DNA of 64,000 bases from Heterocephalus glaber. Taxonomy: Eukaryota; Chordata; Mammalia; Rodentia; Bathyergidae. Of the stretch, positions 49,090-59,239 are shown piece by piece. The notes below the pieces were generated by a model that worked only from the letters and a program-made list of their open reading frames with translations, was not told where the DNA came from and made no database searches. The position numbers were made by a program, and so were the translations under genes. The stretch spans positions 15,103,258 through 15,167,257 of the forward strand of contig NW_004624734.1 of assembly GCF_000247695.1 (NCBI RefSeq), written 5' to 3'. Position 1 is the stretch's first letter, and each line of letters opens with the position of its first letter.

Positions 49090-49560
49090 TCATACTGTCT
49101 TAATTACCTTTCTCATTGCTAGGACTAAATACTCCACATCCACAAGTTAAATGAGGAAAGGTTTATTTTATCTCACAGTTCATAGTCAGCTGGCTCCAAG
49201 TCAGTGGAATGGAAGGAGGGCATCACAGCAGATAAACAGTCCAAGGCAAAGTAGACAGGAGGTAGTGAAGCAGCAAGCAACAACAGCAGCCAGCCTGCCT
49301 TCGTTCTGCCCCTTTATATTCCATCCAGGATACTGTTCTATTGATTGATGCCACCTGTACCCACGGTGGGGCTTCCATTATCCATACTCAGAACTATGCT
49401 AATTCCAATCAGTGGATTAATTTAGTATCAGACCCCTTAATCCTGTGTCACACACTTTAACCCACATGTATACACTCTAGATCCAGCCACCTTCAAAAAG
49501 CCTCAGGTATGAGAACATGGGGCTTTTGGGGGAAATCTAGATATAAGTCATAAAATACAA
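49090..49560 (-). mobile_element. Solo LTR, rodent MaLR-like family A, inserted in L1M
   Basis: The plus strand reads CTTTCTCATTGCTAGGACTA, GAAAGGTTTATTTTATCTCA, CAGTTCATAGTCAGCTGGCT, TGCCACCTGTACCCACGGTG, AATCAGTGGATTAATTTAGT, CCAGCCACCTTCAAAAAGCC and GGGGCTTTTGGGGGAAATCT. This is the reverse of the plus-strand copy at 12020-12437. L1M sequence lies on both sides. Confidence 0.78.
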
Positions 49561-49720
49561 TTTTAGATCTATTTTGTACTTGAATTTATTTTGGTAACTA
49601 TTACAAGGGAGGTGTACAATCTATTTTTTCCATGTGAATATTCAGTTAACCCATACCATGTACCACTTGGTGAGCACACAGGCCTCAACCTGCTTCTCAG
49701 GGATATTTTTGCATTTATCA
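49561..49720 (-). mobile_element. Old L1M-type LINE-1, right piece (5' side)
   Basis: ACTATTACAAGGGAGGTGTA, TTTTTTCCATGTGAATATTC, AGTTAACCCATACCATGTAC and CACTTGGTGAGCACACAGGC correspond to the reversed ORF2 C-terminal region (TTTTGCATGTGGATATCCAG, TTGTCCCAGCACCATTTG), the expected continuation of the piece ending at 49088. Confidence 0.6.
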
Positions 49721-49724
49721 CTTA

Positions 49725-50300
49725 TCTCTCTATCGAAGAATTACTATTATAGCAATATCTAACTGTTTTAATGAGTTATCTTTGCAAATTTTGCTATCCA
49801 ACAAAATGTATCCTAATACATTTTCTTACAGATGATTTTGACTCTTTTACTTTCCACCATCTATATAAAAGTATTGAATTTATATAATATGCAAACTTTT
49901 AAGCAGATGCAAAAGCAAGCAAATAGCACTGTGATCCTGCACAGATCCATTACTCCAAGTAGGCTCTTAGGAAGGGATTTTATGGTCATGTTTGCTCCAT
50001 TTACACCGGCATCTATTTTCTACAGCCATAAGATTATTACATACAAACTTCATACATCATATAATTTTGTCTGTACATGCTTTTATGTATATCTGTAGAA
50101 AAAAGAGAATGTTTTGCATATATCTGCAAGAGAATATTATACTTCAATTTTTTTTAATATCAACTATCTAATCAAGTTCAAATTTACCTGTTTGCATCAT
50201 GTTTTATCTGTTTGCATCAGTGTTTTAAAGCATTATTTCTATTTTATATTTGAATTAAGAGTCAATGATGTTGACGTAATTGGTTGATGAATCTCTTAAA
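49725..50300. other. No gene; possibly decayed L1 remainder
   Basis: Similarity to the L1M fades after about 49720. An 88-codon plus-strand open frame here has no recognisable product. Confidence 0.4.
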
Positions 50301-50306
50301 TTATTT

Positions 50307-50402
50307 ATTTTTTATTTTTTATTTTTTTTGTTACAGGGGATCAAACTCAGGACCTTGCACTTACGAGGCAGGCAGTGGAACCACTGAGCTAAATCCCTGG
50401 CC
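50307..50402 (-). mobile_element. ID SINE with target-site duplication
   Basis: The minus strand reads GGGCCAGGGATTTAGCTCAG (A box TAGCTCAGTGG), then TGCCTGCCTCGTAAGTGCAA and a B-box-like GAGTTTGATCCCC, then a poly(A)-type tail. CTCTTAAATTATTT at 50293-50306 and CTCTTAAGTTATTT at 50403-50416 form a 14-base duplication with one mismatch. Confidence 0.94.
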
Positions 50403-50499
50403 CTCTTAAGTTATTTTTAAGCAACAGATTCCTTTACTATTATTTTTCATTTGTAAATGAAATTTTGTTGTTTTTCCCCCCTTTGGCACTTTCCAAAAT

Positions 50500-51000
50500 C
50501 TATTTAGTTTTTTTAAATGAATTTAAACTTACAAGAAAGTTTGTAAAATGATATGATACTTCTATATACTGTTCATCCAAATTTCACAATGTAATGACCA
50601 CACTAGTTTTATGATGCTTACATCTTTGTTACTTTCTCTCTCTGCTTGTTTTTATATGTTCTCTGATACTTGCAGAAAAAATTACAATAAGTCACAAAAG
50701 CAATTCCCCTTTACCTCAAAATATGTCATTGTGTTTTTCCATAAGGCCATGGAACAATGATCACACTCAGGAAATCTTCACTGATACAAAACTATTAACT
50801 AATACACACCTTATATCAGTTTTCTGAGTTTCTCACTAATATTTTACCTTGTCTGAGATTGAATCCAGGATGATACATTGCATTTGATTAAGACCTCTGT
50901 AGTCTCTTTTAATCTGAAATAAGGCCTAGATTGTCTTTGTCTCTCATGATCTTAGTACTTTCGGAAAGAACTGAACAGTGTCAAGAACTATGAAATAGCT
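50500..51000 (-). mobile_element. Old L1M-type LINE-1 3' end
   Basis: AATTTAAACTTACAAGAAAG, ACTTCTATATACTGTTCATC, CAAATTTCACAATGTAATGA, ATTCCCCTTTACCTCAAAAT, ACACTCAGGAAATCTTCACT, AATCCAGGATGATACATTGC, ATTTGATTAAGACCTCTGTA and GTCTTTGTCTCTCATGATCT are in exactly the order of a reversed old L1 3'UTR. No coding sequence. Confidence 0.8.
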
Positions 51001-51004
51001 GACA

Positions 51005-52425
51005 TTTTACCCTTACTTGCAAGCTTACTGACTAACTTGCCACAATTTTAGGGATGCAGATAGAGGAAACAACTTTCCTGGGTCAGAGAAAAAGCACTGC
51101 GCTACTTATGGCATAGAAAGTAGTACACACTTCATGTTTATGTCAGTTCTGCACAAAGTGATTGTTGTAAATGCCAATCAGTATAGGGTTTGTATGGCAG
51201 CTTAAGATGCCCAAATCTTTTCAAATAAACTCCAAATACCCTGCCATTTGTACCAGAGGGAAAATTTATTCTTCTTCTATGGGACAGTAACAAATCTCCA
51301 ACCTGAATTTTGAGTGAGACATTCTCCCTTTCTCTCTTTAAAGTTCTGCACCACGAACAATCTTGAAAAGACAGCTGGCAATAAGTGAGCAGTTTGTTCT
51401 TTGCTAAGACATGTACTCAGCTGAAAGACAGAGGTGGAGATTTGTCTCCCAAAAATATCTATTCTTTCTTTCTGAGACATTTTGGCTTCTATCACAAAGG
51501 GAGAGATTGCCAGCCAATCTAATTAATCCAGCTCATAAAGTCTGGGAACAAATCTATCTATTTTGTCTCATACAGTGTTTAAAGAAGTCTCCCATCTGCA
51601 AGGCTCCAAACAGCAGGATGAGGTCAATCCACAGTATTAATTTCAACTGGGCTACCGGGGGTTGTGGCTTAACCCAGACAGCAGAATAAACCCCATAAAC
51701 CATCAGATTCTACCTAACAAAATCAGGCGGCATTTTCCTTAAATTTTTGTACTGATGTTTCCACTTGGTCCAAGGCCTTAAACAAGGTGAATTAGGATGT
51801 ATTAGTAATTATGTAGGTTATACCTTGGCATATGAAGAGGAAGTCTGGATCCTTTCTCTCATCTAAAATAGTCCTGGCCAGTGAGAGCTGACTTTGAATA
51901 CTACTCAGGGCTGAGGTAATTTCACGGATGATGTCATATAAAGTCAAGAGCAAATTAGGTGGCATCATTGCTATTTGCATGATTCCCATGGTGGGAAAAA
52001 AATGTCTGAAGACTGTTCATGAATAATAAGTTTATTTAAACTTGGATATTAAATATTTTAAAAAATAAATTTGCTTAATTTTCAACCAGTTTTTGCACAT
52101 GTACATTTTATCTCTATCCTACATGAAAATTAGAGCAAATATATTTCTACTGACATCATTTTATTGCATATAATTAACCTGGAAAATTTAACTTTCTCTT
52201 TTAATTTTTGTACTTCTCATATTAGTTTGATGAACAGCTCTAACAATAATGTTAAACAAATCATAAACATGAAAAATACCAAACATAACTATTTATGCCT
52301 GGACTTTTTCTTTTGGAAGATAAACAATATTATCTTTGGCATAGCCCAGGAGCAGCTTGGGAAACCCCAGCAATAGCAGTAAGTGGAATGTGAAAGAGAT
52401 TTCATTACTGTGATCTTGAAACATG
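51005..52425. other. No gene; unique sequence
   Basis: No repeat family is recognised. The 92-codon (51411-51689) open frame shows no domain. Confidence 0.45.
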
Positions 52426-52429
52426 CACT

Positions 52430-52670
52430 TAAGAAGGGGAAGGGAAAGAAGGAGGGATTGGGGAAAGGAAAGAAGGGTATGGAATTAGTATGAGAAAATG
52501 AAACAATGGAAATAAAGTCTTTGTAAATGGGGAGGGATGGAGGGGTTGAAAGAAGGGCAGGGGAAGTGGGAAAAATAAGAACCAAGAGAGACTATGTAAA
52601 GGTGCAAATTTCCAATGATGAATGTCATTATATCGTGTACCTAAAATGTACCAATAAAATTATTTTAAAA
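52430..52670 (+). mobile_element. L1 3' tail with purine tract
   Basis: It begins with a G/A-rich tract (AAGAAGGGGAAGGGAAAGAA, GGGGAGGGATGGAGGGGTTG). It then matches the tail at 43056-43194, ending ACCTAAAATGTACCAATAAA with AATAAA at 52653-52658 and an A/T-rich end. It is the same L1 subfamily as 43056, but retains about 100 more bases of 3'UTR. The 5' boundary is approximate. Confidence 0.82.
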
Positions 52671-52753
52671 AATGAGCATCAGTCATAGGTGTGTAAGACA
52701 AGGTTTGAGGTAATTAAACACAGCATCAAATAGCACAGATTTTTAGGGTCTCA

Positions 52754-52902
52754 CCTCTGTCTCTCTCTCTGTCTCTGTCTCTCTCTCTCTCTCTCTGTCT
52801 CTCCCCTTCCTTTCTTCCTCTCCCTCCCTCCCTCCCTCCCTATCTCCTCCTTTCCTTCCCTCTTTTTTCCTCCTTCCTCTTCTTCTCCCTCCCTTCTTTC
52901 TC
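52754..52902. repeat. (TC)n / pyrimidine-rich microsatellite tract
   Basis: About 149 bases nearly all C and T: CTCTGTCTCTCTCTCTGTCT units pass into CTTCC and CCCTCCCTCCCT units. Variation between unit types suggests long-term slippage. Confidence 0.95.
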
Positions 52903-52982
52903 AGGTCTCTAGTATAATTTTCAAAAAAATATTTTTAGAATCTCTGGAAGTCAATGTTGTAGAAGTGAACTGTTAAAAAGTT

Positions 52983-53143
52983 TAAAACCAAGTGCATGTT
53001 TAATTCCAGCAATCTGGAAGGCTGAGGTAGAAAGATCACAAATTTAATCCTAGCCTAGGCAACTTAGAGAGACCTCATCTCAAAATCTGAAGGTCTGGGA
53101 ATGTCATTCATTGTGAAGACCGTGGGTTCACCCTGGTTTATAT
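52983..53143 (+). mobile_element. B1-dID dimeric SINE, degraded
   Basis: AACCAAGTGCATGTTTAATT, CAGCAATCTGGAAGGCTGAG, GTAGAAAGATCACAAATTTA, CTAGCCTAGGCAACTTAGAG and AGACCTCATCTCAAAATCTG are the B1-like half. GGTCTGGGAATGTCATTCAT and CCGTGGGTTCACCCTGGTTT are the remains of the ID half. Its tail has become the (ATAG)n microsatellite next door. Confidence 0.78.
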
Positions 53144-53146
53144 ATC

Positions 53147-53200
<54 letters not shown>
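53147..53200. repeat. (ATAG)n tetranucleotide microsatellite
   Basis: 54 uninterrupted bases, 13.5 units of ATAG, directly after the SINE tail. Confidence 0.97.
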
Positions 53201-53309
53201 GATAGTTATTTGGAAGCATGCAAAAAAGGAAAAATTAATGGGCTTTTATAATATAAAGTTTGTTATCCAGGCAAAATACACAAAAGGTAGCTCTTTTAAA
53301 AATATTTCA

Positions 53310-53394
53310 GGGGCTGGGGATTTAGCTCAGTGGTTCTGGTGCCTGCCTCAAAAGCACAAGGTCCTGCATTCGATTCCTGGTACACACAAAAAAA
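53310..53394 (+). mobile_element. ID SINE with canonical pol III boxes
   Basis: It opens GGGGCTGGGGATTTAGCTCA, has A box TAGCTCAGTGG (53323-53333) and B box ATTCGATTCCT (53368-53378), and ends CTGGTACACACAAAAAAA. It is the closest to a clean consensus among plus-strand copies. The flanks AAATATTTCA and AAAATTTCA are similar and may be an imperfect target-site duplication. Confidence 0.95.
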
Positions 53395-53399
53395 TTTCA

Positions 53400-54770
53400 A
53401 CAGGAAGTAAATTTAGTAGTAGTTTTAGCTCCCATTTTTAAAACTGATGTAGCATTTTTCTATATTCACAAGCCAGTATTTCATACTATGAACGAAGCCA
53501 TGAACGTGGAACTGTCACTGTAAAAACTACACATTGTAATGCTTTTTTTCAAACACAGTAATTGCAAGGCAAACAAACATTACCCTTCAACTTTCCTATC
53601 ACCTAACTGTGCTATTTACTACCCTTTCTCACCTTCTGTCATGGAGACCACTTGACATTAAGATACAATTACCTCCATTTTATCGACAAACAAAAAATAA
53701 CATATCCATTTTATTTTCATTTACATATTTTTGCAACTACTTTAAGAAACAGTTCTATCCATCCATAACAGCTACAATCTTTAAGTCATAATTAGCTTCT
53801 GTTCTCCCACAGACATAGGAAAAAGTTGGAGATGGGCAAAGGACAATTCTGTGTCATATTTAAGCACTGACTGGAGTCACAGAGCTCCAGTGAAAGCTGC
53901 TCACAAGCACATGCCATTTATTCCCATCCAATCACATGTATTCATTTTAGAATTCTTAAAATGGAGGATATGAATATGTTTATTGATAAGACCCAGTGTT
54001 TCTTTCATCCATTCTGTCCTTTACCTACTAGTCACTTCACAGGTATAAAAACAAGTAAAATAACATGTATTAAAATTATGCTTGCAACCAAGTATTTCTG
54101 TCAGACATGACAGCAGTTTTTACTGATATAGTACAAGGGGATTGAGTCATTCTGACTTATAAGATCATTAGAATCAACCTGCTTTTAAAAACTAACACTT
54201 ATGACTTCATTACTTGACTATATAATTGTTACGTTTGTGATTTTAAACATAGAAAGCAATGCAAGCTAATTGGAACAATGAAATAGCTATAGGGTATTTA
54301 GTTAGTGTACATTATTTTTTATTGTTTTCAATTAGAAAATAAACACAAACCTTGAAAAATATTTGTTATTACTATAAGAAGATGTACATATTAAAATCAG
54401 TATTTGTTCTATGATTTATTTCAAATAGAAATATTACCAAGTTTTTGCCTTAATTTTATATACAAGTTTAAAAATACTTCCAATTTTGCTTTAAATACTG
54501 AAAGTTTTCTTTTTCTTATTTCTGTTTTGCTAACCTGATCAGAATTTGTGTTCCTTTGCTACTGTTTTGTGTCAAAAAATATCAACACTATAATTCCATA
54601 AGAATAAATCAAATGATTACTCTTTAGAACTAACTGAAATACAAACTAATATATAAACCATTTACTAATTCATTCAAGTTACCTCCTTGTCCAAAAAGAA
54701 AAAAAATATGAAAAGTAATAACAAATGAATTCTACCAAACTGTAAGGAAAAGAAAACTCTAATATCCTAT
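53400..54770. other. No gene; AT-rich unique DNA
   Basis: No recognised feature in about 1.4 kb. Confidence 0.5.
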
Positions 54771-54774
54771 GTTG

Positions 54775-56350
54775 CTTTAAACAAAAGTGCTTTATTGAGG
54801 TATATGTATGTTTATGTTATTATATTACCTTTGAATATACGTATATAAAAATGAAACACGTCTTAATAATGGACAAAAATAAAATGCATATATTACAGCT
54901 CTATAATTTGATACATTTTGACATATGTACACATCATGAAACTATTGCCATACTCAAGATAATCTTCACTAAAGTGTCCTTCCTCTTCTTTGAAATTCAG
55001 CCTTCCTGTCCCTACTCCCACCTATAGACAATAAGTGATCTCTACTAGAGATTAGTTGAGATTTTCTATAATTTTATATTAAAAAATCACATAATGCATC
55101 TCCTTCTTTATTTGATTTCTTTCACTCAGCATATTGATTTCAAATGCACACATGTTTCTATAGTCCTTTTTTGTTTGTTATTTGCATGTTAGGTAGTACT
55201 TCACTGAAGAATTATAACACAATTCATTTCTCATCCTATTGCTGGTTATCAGGGATGTTTCCAGGTTTTGGTATTATAAATAAAGAAGTTATGATAAAGC
55301 AGTGTTATGGACTTTTACTTGTCTCTCTCTGGTAAATACCTAAGACTAAATGGATGACTAGTATGTATGTTAAACTTTGTAAAAGTGTCAAACTTTTTTA
55401 CAACTTCCTGTCACCATTTTGTATTCCTCCCTGCAGTAAGACATTCAGTTTTTCCTCATTGTTATTAGGATTAGATGGGGATAGACATTTGAATGTCAGG
55501 TGTTCTAATAGATCTACAGTGGTAACTCAATGTGGTTTGCATTTGAATTTGCCATCACATTGATAATCTTTTCATACATTTATTTGTCATTCATTTATTT
55601 TCTTGCAGAAGTCACAGTTTAATTTTTAAAAGCTCTTTACTAAATTGGATTGCTTATCATTGAGTTTTAAGTGTTTCTAAAAATATATTCTAGATACAAG
55701 ACTTTACTTGGATATATGATTAGCATATATTTTCATCTTTTATATGACTTGTCTTTGTACTGTCTTAAGTCTTTTCAAAGACAGAAATTCTTAATTTTGA
55801 GAGAATAAAATTTATCTCCTTTTTCTTTTATGAAAATGCCATCCTTTGGCATTCTAATTAAGAAATGTTTCCAAGCATGAGGTTAAAGAGAAAGAAAGCA
55901 TATTTCAGATGTTTTATACATTTAGAATATGAATTTAAGTCTATGGTAAATTTTCAATTGACTTTCATATATGTTCAAGTTGAGAAATCAAATTTCTTTG
56001 TCTTCCATTTTCTTCTTTAATGTCTATTTTTTTGCATAAACTATGTAATTGTTCCAGTATAAATTTTTGAGTAGACTATTCTTGTTCCACTGAATCATTT
56101 CTGTTCTTTTGTCCTAAACCAATTAACTACATATGTCTGAGTCTCTTTCTAGACTTGGTTCCATCACATGGCTTGATGCCTCTTTCCTGATGCCAATACT
56201 AGATTCTTATTACTGCAGCTTTGTAATGAGATCCAAAGTTTGAGTTTAAACAGATATAGTTCCAAATTTCAGCCAGTCGCTTAAACAGAAGTGTGATTTT
56301 TGGACAGGATTTACTTTTTAAAAATCTCTTGGAGATTTAGTTTTAATTCC
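54775..56350 (-). mobile_element. Old L1M-type LINE-1, 3' region into ORF2
   Basis: Plus-strand order: TTTATTGAGGTATATGTATG, TTTGATACATTTTGACATAT, GTACACATCATGAAACTATT, CCATACTCAAGATAATCTTC, TTCTTTCACTCAGCATATTG, AGGGATGTTTCCAGGTTTTG, then ORF2-derived TAGTAGGTGTG-like and CTTATTACTGCAGCTTTGTA near 56206-56225. All follow a reversed old L1. No open coding capacity remains. Confidence 0.82.
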
Positions 56351-56354
56351 ATTA

Positions 56355-58075
56355 TTCTTCAGTTGGAATAACAGACTCCTTTCTGGATTTATTTGAAGTT
56401 CCAGGCACATCTCTGTTCAGTAAGCTGTAACTCTTAATACAATGTGCTAAAGGTATATTTTGTAGCCTTAGTCTTTTGGTTTACAGTTGCAAGATGTTTC
56501 TGCTATGTCTTACTGCTTTTCAGTAGATGTGTGATGAAAAAAAAAAGTGAGAAAGAGGTAAATGACAGACAACTTACTTGAATCTGATTGCTTCTAGTAG
56601 TGCTAAACAACATGGGGTAAGGCACCTAAGGTGTCTATTAAGCAACTAAAACACCTGGAGTGACTATTAACACAACACTGGCAGGGCCAAAGATTCTTAA
56701 CCTCAGGCTCTCAAACTGGAAATAGAGAATATCATGTCTAGCTTCTTAACCTCAGTAAAATCAGAATAAACCTACTGCCCAACAAGTCTCTTGGAGGCCA
56801 GGGAAAATCATTGCTACTGAAGACAAAATGATTGGTCCTAAAATATACTGTTCCCCAGAGGGTATTTCAAGCTTGCTTAATTCTTCTCCAAAAAACCATA
56901 GGCTAAGTCTTTGGCTCAGTCCTTGCTTTTTTTATTTGTTTTGTGACAAAATCTTCATCTGGGTATCTTTGACCTACTTCTCCATGTATAATCCATAAGG
57001 ATTTAAGATGATGCTAAATAAAACTAACAAGCCCTGGGGCATGTTCACTATCTACTCGGAAAGGACTAGCTCTGGTAAGAGAGTCCTGAGCCCTGCTCTC
57101 CCAGTTATTATATTTCAGTTTACAAATATGGGGAAAGAAATGTTCCAGGGTAGGACTTACAATGAGGGTGATGGTTTATGTATTTATACTGGCACTCTGT
57201 GTGAGTGAAGGAAGATGTTATTTACTAATAGGTATATTTCAATGTTTTATTAACTTGTTTTAACAGCTTTCTTTTTTCTTGAAGACTATTGAATTACAGC
57301 TTTGAGAAGCTTCAAAAAGAAGCAAAGCATTGTCTCAAACTTATGATGCATCAAATACTGACAACCCAAAGAGAGTAGTGGATGTGAGAGGGGACCAGGA
57401 ACCCAGACTTTGTACAAGCCCCATAGATGATTCTGCTGCATATTTTTATAAGCAGAAGCTTCAGGGTCCTCAGCATGAGCAAAGACACAAGTTCTTTGGA
57501 ACGAGCTTCTTAATGTTAAGAATATCATGTCTTTAGTCAATTTAGTTTAGGGGTCAGCAATTGTAAAATGATAGAAAATTGAATTTCATTTATTTTTCTT
57601 GTATAATTCCTTACCAATAGCAATCTTCTGGAATTATAACAGGATTTTTCATTGTATATACGGCAATCAATGAAGTGGTCCTTTTCTCATTTTCCCTTTT
57701 CAGCTTCTGCTTTAAAATACAATGATCTACTTTAAGTATTACTTTTGCTTTAAAGGGGAAGAAGGGTTGCTGACAATTCTAATGTTTCAAACGGCCTATA
57801 ACTAACAATTTTAAGAGATGCCTTTTTTTTCAGTGTGACTCTAAGCCCCGGTGGCTTTCATTAAATCATTGTTATTTCTGAAAGTATCTTCATCCTCTTT
57901 GACATTTGGGCTTGCATTTAAGAATTGATCTGAATACTTTCTAATTTTCAAAGACTTTTTTGTATGTTCTTTGTAGCTCCTCCTCCTTATTTTTTCAAGA
58001 CTTTCTCAAATTTGGGCTAAGAAAATACTCTCATCAGTATAAAAGAATGGATTTGGAAAAAACTCAATAAATTCA
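56355..58075. other. No gene; unique sequence
   Basis: No confident repeat. Overlapping short open frames near 57286-57540 on both strands have no recognisable product. Confidence 0.45.
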
Positions 58076-58079
58076 AGCC

Positions 58080-58140
58080 AGTTCTCATTTAAATTAGAAT
58101 CTCAAGAGGTGGAGCCTATAAATTTGCATTTAGCAAACAT
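58080..58140 (+). mobile_element. Possible MER5-like (hAT-Charlie) fragment
   Basis: TTAGAATCTCAAGAGGTGGA followed by GCCTATAAATTTGCATTTAG and CAAAC resembles the MER5A 3' half (GGGGCCCGAGAATTTGCATT, TCTAACAAG). It is short and diverged. Confidence 0.4.
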
Positions 58141-58290
58141 AAATGGATTTCATGTATGTACATGTATGTCTGTAGACCCTTAATTAAGTCCTATGTAGTT
58201 TTGTTTTTAGTCCTTCTATTCTTACATCTCGTTGCTTCTGAAATCTCTACTGCCAGTGCTTGGCCAAATCTGGTTATATCTTTTGTTAGA

Positions 58291-58324
58291 GAAAAACAAA
58301 AACAAAAAACAAAACAAAAAAAAG
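58291..58324. repeat. (AAAAAC)n A-rich repeat
   Basis: GAAAAACAAAAACAAAAAAC and similar units. This type of tail often remains from a decayed SINE, but no SINE body is recognised upstream. Confidence 0.85.
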
Positions 58325-58370
58325 TTCCTGGGACTTGCTAAAGAACAAGTCAGATTTTATTCATGGAAAG

Positions 58371-58752
58371 TGTTATGATTTAGTTCTAGAATGCCCCGCA
58401 AATGACTCAAATGTTCAGAGGTGGGGCTCTTGGTAGATGACTGGATCATGGGGCACTATAGTAATCAGTAATTAACTGAGGAATTTAAGGTTAAATGTGC
58501 TATTAGGTGGTGAGGCCAGTTTGGGAAAGGTGAGTCACTGGGACGTGACCTGAAATGCAGTCTCTTCCTCTCAGTGACTCCCCTTGCTCCCTGATTCCTG
58601 GATGCCCTGAGATGAGCACCTTTTCCTCTGCCATGGGTCTGTGCTGCACAGTTTCTGCCATGGAACCTGCTGATTATGAACTGAAACTCCTGAATCTATG
58701 AGCTATACCTCTCCTATTTTCTGTTGTGTGTGGCTGGTGTTTAACTAAGACG
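58371..58752 (+). mobile_element. Solo LTR, ERVL-MaLR-like
   Basis: It starts TGTTATGATTTAGTTCTAGA, then AATGCCCCGCAAATGACTCA, 'ATGTTCAGAGGTGGGGCTCT', GATGACTGGATCATGGGGCA, GTTTGGGAAAGGTGAGTCAC, TGGATGCCCTGAGATGAGCA, AACTGAAACTCCTGAATCTA and ends GTTTAACTAAGACGG. The layout is that of a rodent MaLR LTR. The duplicated-looking middle (58480-58530) is unusual. Confidence 0.7.
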
Positions 58753-58837
58753 GGGCTACTATAATGGGGTCTCTGATAGAGAAGAAGAGATCATAAGTCC
58801 CAATACAGCAAGGAAAAGAGCTGTATGATTCAGCTTA

Positions 58838-59235
58838 GCTTTTGCTGGAACAAAATACTTTAAACCCACGGATTAAGAGAGAAGATGTTTAATTTAATGC
58901 AGTTTCAGAGATTTCAGTGCACAGTAGGCTGGCACCAAAGCAGAAGGCAGGGCATGGTGGAGTAAAGCCGTTTCCCTCATGGTAGCTAGAAACAAAGACA
59001 GAGAAGAGCGAGAGCTAGAGATAACCCTCCAAAGGAAGACTCCCTGTGACCCACCTCCTCCAGCTGGGCCCACAATACATTAGGACCTGGGCTCCTAACA
59101 GTACATTCAGCTGCGCACTCAATAGTCAATCAATCCACTGATGAGTATAGCACCCCCACACTTCAGTCACCCTCAGAAAGCCTCACTTCTGAACACATGA
59201 AGTTTGGGGGAACATTTTGGATCTAAATTACAAGA
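58838..59235 (-). mobile_element. Solo LTR, rodent MaLR-like family A
   Basis: The plus strand reads AGCTTTTGCTGGAACAAAAT, GAGAAGATGTTTAATTTAAT, a GAGAGCTAGAGA zone, CCCACCTCCTCCAGCTGGGC, AGTCAATCAATCCACTGATG, CAGTCACCCTCAGAAAGCCT and AACACATGAAGTTTGGGGGA. This is the reverse of the plus-strand copy at 12020-12437. It faces the LTR at 58371-58752. Confidence 0.82.
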
Positions 59236-59239
59236 GGGG

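Noticed and set aside
52289..52585. 98-codon minus-strand open frame rich in Phe, Ser and Pro
   Set aside because: It reads the antisense of the purine tract of an L1 3' tail; low-complexity composition explains the length.
53147..53200. CRISPR-like regular repeat array
   Set aside because: It is a pure tetranucleotide microsatellite with no spacers, in a mammalian genome.
57286..57540. Pair of opposite-strand open frames (84 and 68 codons) as an exon
   Set aside because: No domain, splice site or similarity; two overlapping frames on opposite strands point to chance.
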